A program made the translations under genes and the position numbers. A stretch of 64,000 nucleotides of DNA from NCBI GenBank assembly GCA_943787365.1, contig CALSMD010000001.1, forward strand, positions 620,001 to 684,000, given 5' to 3'. Under the pieces are notes generated by a model. That model was not told the origin of the DNA and did not search any database. It worked only from the letters and a program-made list of their open reading frames with translations. This DNA comes from an uncultured Flavobacteriaceae bacterium. Lineage in GTDB: Bacteria > Bacteroidota > Bacteroidia > Flavobacteriales > Flavobacteriaceae. Positions within the stretch are counted from its first letter, which is position 1. Each line of letters begins with the position of its first letter. Of the stretch, positions 46,546-55,521 are shown one piece after another.

Positions 46546-47430
46546 ATGAAACCCTATTTTATAATCGGTTGTTTTATAACACTCTTTTTCAATTGCAAAC
46601 AGGCTACTAAACAGAACCCTATGGATGCTGCGTATGTGGATGCTTTGAACCAAAATCGTGAAATTCGTGCCGAAAATCGTGTCAAATATTTAGAGTTGAC
46701 AGGTTTGTTTAAGTTAGACTCCACCAGTAATACCTTTGGAAAAGCCGCTTCAAATAATTTTGTTTTAGCTATTGAGAATTTAGCAGAAACCATTGGAAGC
46801 ATAGATTTATCAGAAGAAGCACTGACGTTTTATGCTACAAAAGACATCAAAGTTACCAATGCCCTAGGCGAAGAAATAAATACTTTAACTCTGACTATTG
46901 ATACTAATGGAAACTCAATACAGCTTTTTCACAAGCAGTTAAAATGGCAAGTGATTACCCGATCAGGCGCATTATATCTGAGAGTTTGGGATTTAAAAAA
47001 CCCTGCCATTCAAGCCTTCAAAGGATTTAAAAATTATGATACTAATAGTGACTATATTTTTGAAGCTAAATTCAAGTATTTTGAAACGGTACGTTTAGAA
47101 TCTGTAGAATCAAAACTAGGGATCCCAGACGTCACCGATTTTATTGGACAACTGCGTTTTATGTATAAGGATGAACCTTACAGCTTAGACGTCGGGAGTG
47201 AAGGATTTGTAATGGTTGGAGATTTAACCTCTGGAGAGACCACCTATGGAGGCGGACGCTATATATACCTTGACCTTCCGAAAACAGATGGAACCGTTAC
47301 TTTAGATTTTAATTACCTATTTAATCCACCCTGCGCCTATTCGGAATTTACAACTTGTTTGTTCCCACCACGACAAAATCAACTCGCTTTCAGCGTTAAA
47401 GCAGGTGAACTTATGGAAGAAGCACTTTAA
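46546..47430 (+). CDS. DUF1684 domain lipoprotein
   Basis: A 294-residue exported protein; the N-terminus FIIGCFITLFFNCKQATKQN gives a lipobox ending in Cys (about residue 16). The DUF1684 domain covers the rest, with NREIRAENRVKYLELTGLFK near the start and the hallmark GGRYIYLDLPKTDGTVTLDF plus FNPPCAYSEFTTCLFPPRQN at the end. The conserved function is not known. It is the last gene of the three-gene unit beginning with the LETM1-like gene. Confidence 0.85.
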   Translation: MKPYFIIGCFITLFFNCKQATKQNPMDAAYVDALNQNREIRAENRVKYLELTGLFKLDSTSNTFGKAASNNFVLAIENLAETIGSIDLSEEALTFYATKDIKVTNALGEEINTLTLTIDTNGNSIQLFHKQLKWQVITRSGALYLRVWDLKNPAIQAFKGFKNYDTNSDYIFEAKFKYFETVRLESVESKLGIPDVTDFIGQLRFMYKDEPYSLDVGSEGFVMVGDLTSGETTYGGGRYIYLDLPKTDGTVTLDFNYLFNPPCAYSEFTTCLFPPRQNQLAFSVKAGELMEEAL

Positions 47431-47494
47431 TAGTTTAAAATTTGAGTAACATTTTATTACATTTAGACACTAACACTTTAACGAACCAACACAT

Positions 47495-47989
47495 TTGAAA
47501 TCATCATCGGAACATACCTTTGTAGAACTTTTGCAAAAACACCAGAATATCGTGCACAAAATTTGCAGTTTTTATACGAATGATTCTGATGCGCATAAGG
47601 ATTTGTTTCAAGAGATAACCATTCAGTTATGGAAGGCTTATCCAAAGTTTAGAGGCGACTCAAAATTTAGTACTTGGATGTACCGAGTGGGTCTAAATAC
47701 CTCCATTACCCTGTACCGAAAATCCTTGCGAAGGGTAGAAAGTCAAAGTATTGAACCGATAGCTTATAAGCTTTCTTATGAAGAGTACGATGACACAAAG
47801 GATGAACAACTAAAACTAATTTATGCCGCCGTGCATAAGTTAAACGACATCGAAAAAGGAATTGTTTTCTTGTATTTAGAAAACAAAAATTATAAAGAAA
47901 TTAGTGAAACACTAGGGATTAGTGAAGTCAATGCACGCGTTCGAATGAACCGAATTAAAACAAAACTAAAAACCCAGTTAAATTCTTAG
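47495..47989 (+). CDS. ECF-type RNA polymerase sigma factor
   Basis: A 164-residue sigma-70 family protein. Region 2 reads DLFQEITIQLWKAYPKFRGD with FSTWMYRVGLNTSITLYRK (about residues 36-73), and region 4 IEKGIVFLYLENKNYKEISE with LGISEVNARVRMNRIKTKLK near the end. The start is TTG at 47495, with no alternative start before region 2. The next gene begins two bases later and encodes a four-helix membrane protein, the position where an anti-sigma factor is usually found. Its regulon is unknown. Confidence 0.9.
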   Translation: MKSSSEHTFVELLQKHQNIVHKICSFYTNDSDAHKDLFQEITIQLWKAYPKFRGDSKFSTWMYRVGLNTSITLYRKSLRRVESQSIEPIAYKLSYEEYDDTKDEQLKLIYAAVHKLNDIEKGIVFLYLENKNYKEISETLGISEVNARVRMNRIKTKLKTQLNS

Positions 47990-47991
47990 GT

Positions 47992-48642
47992 ATGGATGAA
48001 TTAGAGCTATTAAAAAAAGATTGGGAGACGTCTTCTAAAAACTATCCCGAGTTAAACAAAGAGGAGCTTTATAAATTAATTTATACACGTTCTTCATCGA
48101 TTGTGAAATGGATTTTCATCATCAGTCTGCTAGAATTTGCGTTTTGGACTCTCCTCTCATTCGCCTTTAATAGCAGTGAAGATTTAGAGAAAATGCAGAG
48201 TTATAATGTCGAGTATATCATCTACCCTCTTATGGTATTAGGTTATATGGTGTTGATCTATTTTTTCTATGTTTTTTATAAAAATTACAAAAGTATATCA
48301 GCGACAGAGAATACAAAAGTGTTGATGGAACGCATTTTAAAAACACGCAAAACCGTAAAACACTATGTGATTTTCAATCTTGTTTTTATGTGTATCTCTA
48401 TTGTTGTTGGGGTGTATATTGAGTTGACAAACAACCCGGAAGTTCTAACAACACTCTCTAGAATTGAATCGGGAGGTGAAGGGAACATCACTGTATTCTA
48501 TCTGATAGTCGTTGGATTGAGTCTCGTCGCGATAGCGCTTGTTACTGTGTTTTTATTAGGATTCTACTATTTGATTTATGGGATTTTATTGAAACGTTTA
48601 AAATCGAATTACAAAGATTTAAAAGAATTGATAACAGAGTAA
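47992..48642 (+). CDS. Membrane protein, probable partner of the sigma factor
   Basis: A 216-residue protein with four hydrophobic helices (about residues 37-60, 75-100, 122-145 and 163-195). The N-terminus is a short soluble segment of about 35 residues (ELELLKKDWETSSKNYPELN), and there is no zinc-binding H-x3-C-x2-C anti-sigma motif. Its location directly after an ECF sigma gene suggests it sequesters or senses for that factor, but that is inference only. The convergent acyltransferase gene ends four bases beyond its stop. Confidence 0.7.
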   Translation: MDELELLKKDWETSSKNYPELNKEELYKLIYTRSSSIVKWIFIISLLEFAFWTLLSFAFNSSEDLEKMQSYNVEYIIYPLMVLGYMVLIYFFYVFYKNYKSISATENTKVLMERILKTRKTVKHYVIFNLVFMCISIVVGVYIELTNNPEVLTTLSRIESGGEGNITVFYLIVVGLSLVAIALVTVFLLGFYYLIYGILLKRLKSNYKDLKELITE

Positions 48643-48646
48643 TCGT

Positions 48647-49444
48647 TTACCATTTACGTTTTTTGTTCAGCGATTCTTTTTCCAACAATTCTTCTTGAGA
48701 AATCACTTTCATGAATGAGGGATGTTGTTCAATCGCATACTCAATTTTTTCTACGATTTGTTCAATCGATTCCTTTTCATAATCAATCTCTAAAGGGGCT
48801 TTAATTTCCATCGACTGAAGAATATTTTTCTTCTTCACACGGATGCCTTTTTTATCAAACGACCGTCGAAAACCATCAATTACAATTGGCACAACAATGG
48901 GTTGGTAATGCTTGATAATATGTGCCGTTCCTTTACGAATAGGCTTAAAAGGAGTGGTGGTTCCCTGAGGGAATGTAATCACCCAACCATCGGTTAGTGC
49001 TTTATTAATATTTGAAATATCACTCATTTTAACCTGTCGGTTCACGTTTTCGCCAGAAGCACGCCACGTTCTTTCAATACTGATAGACCCCGCAAGAGCA
49101 AACATTTTTGGGAGAAATCCAGATTTCATAGTTTCTTTCGCCGCTACAAAATAGATGTTCAATTTAGGATTCCATAAGTAGCCTACGTTTTTAATATTGT
49201 CATCGCGTCCGCTGAGGGCTGCGTTAAACACATGAAACATCGCCATCACATCCGCAAAATACGTTTGATGGTTAGAAATAAACAAGACGTTATTTTGAGG
49301 TAAATTTCGTAAAATCTCGGAGCCTTCTATCTGAAGTTCGTTAAATCCTCTGTAACGTCGGTGACTTAATACCCCTGCAATTCGAATGATCCATTTTTTA
49401 AGAAATAAAAATTGACCGAATATATTTTTCTTGAAAAGACCCAT
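48647..49444 (-). CDS. PlsC-like acyltransferase
   Basis: A 265-residue protein resembling 1-acyl-glycerol-3-phosphate acyltransferase, which acylates lysophosphatidate in phospholipid synthesis. The block I motif is unusual: SNHQTYFADVMAMFH has five residues between His and Asp, while PlsC enzymes have four (N-H-x4-D). Block III reads TFPQGTTTPFKP instead of FPEGTRS, so Gln replaces Glu. The block IV-like VPIVIDGF is present. It could use another acceptor, for example an aminolipid. It is on the minus strand next to the Nudix gene, 35 bases away. Confidence 0.75.
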   Translation of the reverse strand: MGLFKKNIFGQFLFLKKWIIRIAGVLSHRRYRGFNELQIEGSEILRNLPQNNVLFISNHQTYFADVMAMFHVFNAALSGRDDNIKNVGYLWNPKLNIYFVAAKETMKSGFLPKMFALAGSISIERTWRASGENVNRQVKMSDISNINKALTDGWVITFPQGTTTPFKPIRKGTAHIIKHYQPIVVPIVIDGFRRSFDKKGIRVKKKNILQSMEIKAPLEIDYEKESIEQIVEKIEYAIEQHPSFMKVISQEELLEKESLNKKRKW

Positions 49445-49479
49445 TAAAATTTTAAAAAAAGTTATTCTGCAAACGTAAG

Positions 49480-50127
49480 CTATTTTTTTAAAATTTGATT
49501 TAACATTGATTTAATTTCTATCAACATCATGGCGGTCGCTCCCCAAACAATACGTCCGTTGAGTTTAAAAGCTGGCACTTCGTAAGGACTACCGTCAGCA
49601 GCTAATATTTTAGATACAACCTCAGACTTGTCATCCATAAAGTCTGTCAAAGACACTTCAAGAACGGCATCTACTTCAGATTCCTGAAGTGTGAACGTCA
49701 GTGGTGCATGTGCAATCCCTAAAAAAAGAGATACCAAAAAATTACTGGGCGGTATATAAATAGAGGTCAATTCGCGGAGAACTGTGATTTTTTCAGAAGA
49801 AACACCAATCTCTTCCCAAGTCTCTCGTAAAGCGGTGGCTTCCATCCCATCGTCTTCGGGTTCTGGTTTTCCTCCAGGAAATCCCACTTGCGCAGAATGC
49901 ACCCCTTTATAGGATTTACGTAAAATTAAAACCAAGAGCGTCTCCCCTTCTTTACTCGGGTAAAATAACGCCAAAACAGCCGCCAATTTTGCGGATTTCT
50001 GTTCTTCTTTATAGCGTTCCATTAATTGCTTTCGAAACGAAGGAGCCATTTTTAACTGCGTCTCTATGCCCGGTAAACTAAGTTTATTTATTTTTGAAAT
50101 CGCTTTTTCAAATGCCTTAAATCTCAT
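49480..50127 (-). CDS. CoA pyrophosphatase-type Nudix hydrolase
   Basis: A 215-residue hydrolase. The UPF0035 mark of coenzyme A diphosphatases precedes the Nudix box (LRKSYKGVHSAQVGFPGGKP), and the box itself is PEDDGMEATALRETWEEIGV. The box spacing has one extra residue, as in the NudL/CoAse subfamily. The expected reaction is cleavage of CoA or acyl-CoA to 3',5'-ADP and 4'-phosphopantetheine. The start at 50127 lies 30 bases from the divergent cyclophilin gene, so the two promoters must share a very small space. Confidence 0.88.
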   Translation of the reverse strand: MRFKAFEKAISKINKLSLPGIETQLKMAPSFRKQLMERYKEEQKSAKLAAVLALFYPSKEGETLLVLILRKSYKGVHSAQVGFPGGKPEPEDDGMEATALRETWEEIGVSSEKITVLRELTSIYIPPSNFLVSLFLGIAHAPLTFTLQESEVDAVLEVSLTDFMDDKSEVVSKILAADGSPYEVPAFKLNGRIVWGATAMMLIEIKSMLNQILKK

Positions 50128-50157
50128 ATATTACAATTCAATAAATTAATACGATCC

Positions 50158-50847
50158 ATGCGACTAGTTATACTTTTCTTTTTAAGTTGTGTTTTGTTGA
50201 GTTGTGAAGGTAAGAAAACAAAAACAATCGAGCCTAAAAAAAGTGACTCTACTTCCATCACAAAAGAACCGACCCAAGAAAAAAAAGAACCGAATTTTCT
50301 TCTGAGCGATGCGAATGTCATGGAATTTTTCTTGGACTATGACCAAAAGCATAAAGAAAATACGGTCAGAATCACCACCGATTTTGGAACCATTGATGTC
50401 CAATTGTTTGAGGCGACTAAGTTCCACCGCTCTAACTTTATATACCTCATAAAAAAACAGTATTTCGACGGGACTCAATTTTACAGAGTCATTCAAAATT
50501 TTGTCATTCAAGGGGGCAATAGTGATGACCGAGAAACGTCCCTAAAACGACGAAAGATCGGAAAATACTTACTTCCAAATGATTACGATAAAGGATTTAA
50601 ACACGACCGTGGCATGCTGAGTATGCCGAGCAAAAACATAGAAAACCCCTATAAGAAGGCCTCCCCTTTTGAGTTTTTCATTGTGCAGCAACAAGGCGGA
50701 GCGCATCATTTGGATGGCGATTATACCATTTTTGGAAAAGTGATTCGCGGTATGGACGTGGTCGATAAAATTGCTGCCGTTCCCACCGATACTTCCGATT
50801 GGCCACTTCAAAATGTATTCATCCGAAAAATTGAAATTTTAAAATAA
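50158..50847 (+). CDS. Lipoprotein cyclophilin-type peptidyl-prolyl isomerase
   Basis: A 229-residue exported protein. The N-terminus LVILFFLSCVLLSCEGKKT carries a lipobox (LLSC, Cys at about 18), followed by a charged linker of about 45 residues. The cyclophilin domain has FHRSNFIYLIKKQYFDGTQF, YRVIQNFVIQGGNSDD and PFEFFIVQQQGGAHHLDGDY with FGKVIRGMDVVDKIA. It acts on periplasmic or outer-membrane proteins. An inserted loop (KRRKIGKYLLPNDYDKGF) replaces the usual short turn, a feature I recall from other Bacteroidota periplasmic cyclophilins. Confidence 0.9.
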   Translation: MRLVILFFLSCVLLSCEGKKTKTIEPKKSDSTSITKEPTQEKKEPNFLLSDANVMEFFLDYDQKHKENTVRITTDFGTIDVQLFEATKFHRSNFIYLIKKQYFDGTQFYRVIQNFVIQGGNSDDRETSLKRRKIGKYLLPNDYDKGFKHDRGMLSMPSKNIENPYKKASPFEFFIVQQQGGAHHLDGDYTIFGKVIRGMDVVDKIAAVPTDTSDWPLQNVFIRKIEILK

Positions 50848-50922
50848 TTTTAAATCTACAAGGGGTATAATATATTTTGAGTAAATTGTGAAAATCTATT
50901 TTAACATTCAAAATCATAAACC

Positions 50923-53061
50923 ATGAAAATTACTGTACCAAAATCTTACCTCAAAGTTTTTTGTTTGAGTCTTCTAACCCTGATTATAAGTTGTAAAAAA
51001 GACATGAAAACACAAGCTGAAAATGTATTATTACAAGAGTGGAATGGCCCCTACGGCGGCGTTCCAGCCTTTGATAAAATGACTGTGAATGACATTCAAG
51101 AAGCCGTAGAAACAGGCATGGAACTCAATCTTGCAGAGATCGAAGCCATTGCAAATTCAACAGAACCAGCCACCTTTGAAAATACCATCGCAGCGATGGA
51201 ACGCTCAGGAGCAGAATTGGACCGGGTTTTTTCATACTATGGGATTATGAGTGCCAATATGTCGTCTCCTGAATTCAGAGAAATACAAGGAGTGCTCGCA
51301 CCAAAACTATCTGAATTTTCTTCTAAAATCAACCAGAATAAAGCCCTTTTTGAACGCATTAAAACGGTCTATAAAGCGGCTTTAGTAACACCTTTGGATG
51401 CCGACCAACAACGTGTTGTTGAACTTACGTATAACGGATTTGCCATGCGTGGTGCAGAATTAGGTGCAGAAAAGAAAGCACGTTATGCGGCAATCGACAA
51501 AGAATTATCAACCCTCTATAACACCTTCTCAGACAATGTGCTTCACGATGAAGAAAATTATGTGACCTTTTTAAATGACGATCAGTTGGATGGACTTTCA
51601 GAAGGATTTATTAAATCTGCCGCCGCCATCGCCACTGAAAAAGGAAAAGAAGGCAGTTATGCGATTACAAATTCGCGTTCGTCAATGGATCCATTTCTTA
51701 CTTATTCTACAAACAGAGATTTAAGAAAACAAGTGTGGACCAATTATTATGCACGTGGTGACAATGGAGATGAATACGACAACAATAATATTATTGCACA
51801 GATTTTGAAATTACGTCGGGAGCGTGTAGAATTATTAGGACATAAAAATTATGCCGAATGGCGTTTACAAGATCGCATGGCAAAAACGCCCGAAAATGCG
51901 TTGGCTTTGATGGAAGCCGTTTGGCCTGCATCCATTGCACGTGTTCATGAAGAAGTGACGGACATGCAAGCCGTGGCCAATGCGAGTGGCGCAAAAATGA
52001 CGATTGAGCCTTGGGATTACCGTTTCTATGCTGAAAAAGTACGGGTGGCTAAATACGATTTAAACAGTGATGAAGTGAAACAATACCTTCAACTCGACAA
52101 ATTGAGAGATGCGATGTTTTACGTCGCAGGACGTTTGTTTAATTATGAATTCACGCCGGTACCAGAAGGCAGTGTGCCTGTCTTCCAAGAAGATGTAAAA
52201 GTTTGGGAAGTGACGGACAAAGATTCTGGAGCCCACATTGGACTTTGGTATTTAGACCCCTATGCACGTCAAGGGAAACGTTCTGGAGCGTGGGCAACCA
52301 CCTACCGAAGTCATACAACCTTTGATGGTAAAAAAACAGTGCTGGCTTCTAACAACTCCAACTTTGTGAAACCCGCAAAAGGGGAAGCCTTGTTAGTGTC
52401 TTGGGACGATGCGACCACCTTTTTTCATGAGTTTGGACATGCGTTGCACTTCTTTTCGTCGAATGTGAAATACCCCACTTTGAACGGTGGTGTGAGAGAT
52501 TATACAGAGTTTCAATCTCAATTGTTAGAACGTTGGTTGTCCACGGACGAAGTAATCAATCAGTTTTTAGTGCATTACAAAACGGGGGCTGTGATTCCAC
52601 AAGAATTGGTGGCAAAAATCAAAAAAGCAGCAACGTTTAATCAAGGATTTGGAACGACCGAATATTTAGCTTCTGCATTGATGGACATGAAACTTCACCT
52701 TGCAGACCCTGAAAACATTGATATTGATGCGTTTGAAAGACAAACCTTAGCAGACCTGAAAATGCCCACAGAACTTCCAATGCGTCACCGCACGCCTCAT
52801 TTTGGACATGTATTTTCTGGGGAGGGCTATGCTACAGCTTACTATGGCTATATGTGGGCAGATGTACTGACTGCCGATGCTGCAGAAGCGTTTCAAGAAG
52901 CCCCAGGCGGGTTTTATGACAAAGAGGTCGCCCAACGTTTGGTGAAGTATTTATTTGAACCACGAAACTCTATGGATCCTGCGGAAGCCTACAGATTGTT
53001 TAGAGGTCGTGATGCTAAAAAAGAGGCCTTGATGCGCGACCGTGGTTTTCCTGTAAACTAA
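50923..53061 (+). CDS. M3 family metallopeptidase (peptidyl-dipeptidase Dcp-like)
   Basis: A 712-residue zinc peptidase. Signal and lipobox: FCLSLLTLIISCKKDMKTQ (Cys at about 23), so it is a lipoprotein. The zinc motif TTFFHEFGHALHFFSS lies near residue 505, with the third ligand Glu in DYTEFQSQLLERWL. The substrate-loop FGHVFSGEGYATAYYGYMWA near 627 matches Dcp. Dcp removes C-terminal dipeptides and feeds peptide use. ATG 50923 follows 75 bases after the cyclophilin stop. A large hairpin terminator and then the second accessory island follow. Confidence 0.93.
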   Translation: MKITVPKSYLKVFCLSLLTLIISCKKDMKTQAENVLLQEWNGPYGGVPAFDKMTVNDIQEAVETGMELNLAEIEAIANSTEPATFENTIAAMERSGAELDRVFSYYGIMSANMSSPEFREIQGVLAPKLSEFSSKINQNKALFERIKTVYKAALVTPLDADQQRVVELTYNGFAMRGAELGAEKKARYAAIDKELSTLYNTFSDNVLHDEENYVTFLNDDQLDGLSEGFIKSAAAIATEKGKEGSYAITNSRSSMDPFLTYSTNRDLRKQVWTNYYARGDNGDEYDNNNIIAQILKLRRERVELLGHKNYAEWRLQDRMAKTPENALALMEAVWPASIARVHEEVTDMQAVANASGAKMTIEPWDYRFYAEKVRVAKYDLNSDEVKQYLQLDKLRDAMFYVAGRLFNYEFTPVPEGSVPVFQEDVKVWEVTDKDSGAHIGLWYLDPYARQGKRSGAWATTYRSHTTFDGKKTVLASNNSNFVKPAKGEALLVSWDDATTFFHEFGHALHFFSSNVKYPTLNGGVRDYTEFQSQLLERWLSTDEVINQFLVHYKTGAVIPQELVAKIKKAATFNQGFGTTEYLASALMDMKLHLADPENIDIDAFERQTLADLKMPTELPMRHRTPHFGHVFSGEGYATAYYGYMWADVLTADAAEAFQEAPGGFYDKEVAQRLVKYLFEPRNSMDPAEAYRLFRGRDAKKEALMRDRGFPVN

Positions 53062-53083
53062 AAAATTACATATAGTATTTGAT

Positions 53084-53220
53084 AAAGAGGGAGTCTAAAA
53101 AGTAGAAAATCTGTCAATCTGAACTCGTTTCAGAATCTCAATTCACAGATATTCAATTTGTTTTAGAATCTGAAACGAGTTCAGATTGACAAAGCAAAGC
53201 TTTTCAGACTCCCTCTTTTT
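53084..53220. repeat. Large nested inverted repeat acting as terminator
   Basis: The outer arms AAAGAGGGAGTCT (53084-53096) and AGACTCCCTCTTT (53206-53218) enclose the inner arms TGTCAATCTGAACTCGTTTC (from 53112) and GAAACGAGTTCAGATTGACA (to 53191), both fully complementary. A run of Ts follows. The inner arms belong to the same GTCA..CTGAAC family as 8630-8723. It sits 22 bases past the M3 peptidase stop, so it probably ends that transcript as well. Confidence 0.85.
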
Positions 53221-53386
53221 TTATTTGAATAGTGTGAAACTCCTTCTATTTCATTTATATTTTTTACCCATTATTAATTTGTTTTAAAACGCAAGTAATA
53301 CTCAGTCAGACTGTTACGGTGAAATTTATGTGTCTTTTTTTTGGAGGTTTAAAAAATATGTTATACGTTTGAATGATGAAGATCCC

Positions 53387-53654
53387 GAATCTAAATCTTA
53401 GTAAGTAGCTTGACCGAAGTATAGATATTATTTTACTAGAATTATAGAACAGTTGGGGAACTAGAGTGGTTCGATATACGCCTGTTTGGGAGGTATTGAG
53501 TTGCTCTAAAGAAAAGATATAATGGAGATGCAAAAGCTGTTGGATGTGGCATTACAAAAATTAAATAAAATAAATAATGACAAACAAAAAGTTGTGTTAT
53601 CCCGGAATATATGCCCGTTAACACACCCTTTTGTTGACATATAACTAGTTGTAG
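53387..53654 (+). repeat. Island leader repeat, copy 2
   Basis: The end (53575-53654) matches the first copy (30459-30538) at 78 of 80 positions. The upstream part (53387-53450, with AATCTAAATCTTAGTAAG) matches copy 1 more weakly, and an extra segment of about 85 bases lies between the two parts here. No open frame of weight runs through it. The broken lipoprotein gene begins 57 bases after its end. Confidence 0.85.
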
Positions 53655-53710
53655 GCAATATCGCCGAACACAAATTGAAAAATAATTATTAAATTTAAAC
53701 AACGGAACAC

Positions 53711-55510
53711 ATGAAAAACAAATTAAAGAACTTACTCAAACTAGGAATCTTAATCCTATTTATAGGTTGCAACAAAGATTCTGAGCCTATTTTAGAACAG
53801 GAACAGCAAACCGAAAACCTAACAAACACCTTTTTTACAAAAAGAGTAAAGATTGATGACATTCCCGAAATCTCATCATACTTAGGTACAAACTCTAAAA
53901 AAAGCTTGCTCTCTAAAAACAGTAGCAACAAGGTTATTTTTAATTTTGAAGACATTTTGGAAGTTGTAGATACCCTTGGACAAACCACATATTCCATAAA
54001 CTTCTCCATGGCGAATACGCCCAAGACAGTAATGTACAATCTTGTTATTGGTAAGGACTCTCTAGGGCAAAAAACAGACCCCATAATCTTAAAATATTCT
54101 AGCAAACAAGAAACCTATAATGAATGGGCTAATAATGATTTTAGGTTTGGATTCTTTAGCGGTAATTTGGAGTTGTTCTCTTACTCTGATTTTTTTGAAA
54201 ACAATACTTTTTCAAAAACAGCAAAGAACAACGATTGTGGCATTCAATTTGACGCCAATGGAGATCCAATACCTTGTTTCAGAAATGAGATAACTAGAGG
54301 AGCACCAACAAATAGTAATAGCGGTGGCGGAATTCCAAACAATAATAATAACCCCAGTGGCTCAGGGATTCACTCTCCCAATCCACCAAGCAGAGGCTCA
54401 GGTTGCAGAATAAGCACCTATTGGAGAAAATGTGGAGGCTCTAACCAATACACAGCACATAGTGCTGCATCTTGTGGAGGCGATGGCGGAGGTGCAGGTT
54501 TGGTACTTAGGATAAACTGTGGTAGTGGTGGTGGAGGAACTAACTATAGTCCTCCGGTATTTAGCAAAAGTAGTGCTAAAGGAAATGACGATTGTGACCG
54601 CTGTAAAGCAGGAATATCAGGTGGAGTTGGTGTAAATACCTCTACCGTAGTTGCAGAAAAACTTAATGCCCTTTTAAGCGTAGACCCTTTTAAACTTTTA
54701 GAAATTGACTGTGACCAAATAAAGAATTGGCAAAGTTTAGCACAACATACGCCTCCACAATCTATAAAAGATAAAATTCAAGATTTAAAAAACAATCATG
54801 AAGCTTTATTAGGTGATTGGGATATACAATATTTAAATGATGCTGGAGGAACAATTGTAAATATGGATTATTTTGGCGTCAATATTACGGCATTACCAAA
54901 TAATCCATCTACTGGACAGCAATTTACTCCTCAACAATTTTTAGATTATTTCAGAAGAAATATTAATAATTTTGTAGATGGCACAAATTTTTCTCCTTAT
55001 TGCGAAATTTCTGCAATTTGTCCAACAGGAAACAAATCTTATGGAATTCTAGCAATCCTTTAGGAGCAGATTATTAAATTAGATATTTCACTTTATAATG
55101 GTCCTGGTGGTAATATTTTAGCTAATGATGGAGTTGTTATTTTAGCAGAGAACACACCTAATTATTGGAGATTTATGACTATGGAAGCACCTTATGATAG
55201 TGAACATCCTGTTACAGGAACAAGACAATTTGGAATTGAACAAAATTCTAATGGTTCTTATAATATATATGTAAGAGGAGTGGATAGGTTTACTAGCAGA
55301 ATACAAGAAGCTACAGTTGGTATATTTACAAACCCTTTTCTTTTTGCAGATTCTCTTTGGGAAAGTTTTCAAGAAAAAACTAATCAATTTGTTAATTCAA
55401 ATGGCGGTGTTTCAACTATTAACACTCCAATAACTAGCAGACCAAATTTCAATAAAGTTAAAGAAGTTTTAGAAGGTAGTAGACCTGTTTCTGATTTAGG
55501 GTGCAATTAA
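53711..55510 (+). pseudogene. Broken lipoprotein gene, possible secreted toxin-like protein
   Basis: The frame opens with a lipoprotein signal (LLKLGILILFIGCNKDSEP) and runs to a TAG at 55061-55063 (450 residues). The same frame is then open from 55064 to 55510 (about 148 more codons), so the whole would be about 599 residues. A stretch reading NSSNPLGADY in the -1 frame at about 55048-55074 suggests two compensating small indels rather than a simple nonsense change. Order: N-terminal beta region, Gly/Asn/Ser-rich linker (about 200-290) with several cysteines (GCRISTYWRKCGG, DDCDRCKAG), helical segment, then a C-terminal domain with EHPVTGTRQFGIEQN and VRGVDRF. A small membrane protein follows 11 bases on. 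Confidence 0.65.
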
Positions 55511-55521
55511 AAAATACATAT

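Noticed and set aside
53306-53702. Two overlapping minus-strand frames (75 and 86 codons) in leader repeat copy 2
   Set aside because: They run through the non-coding repeat and are not preserved in the other copy at 30354-30538.
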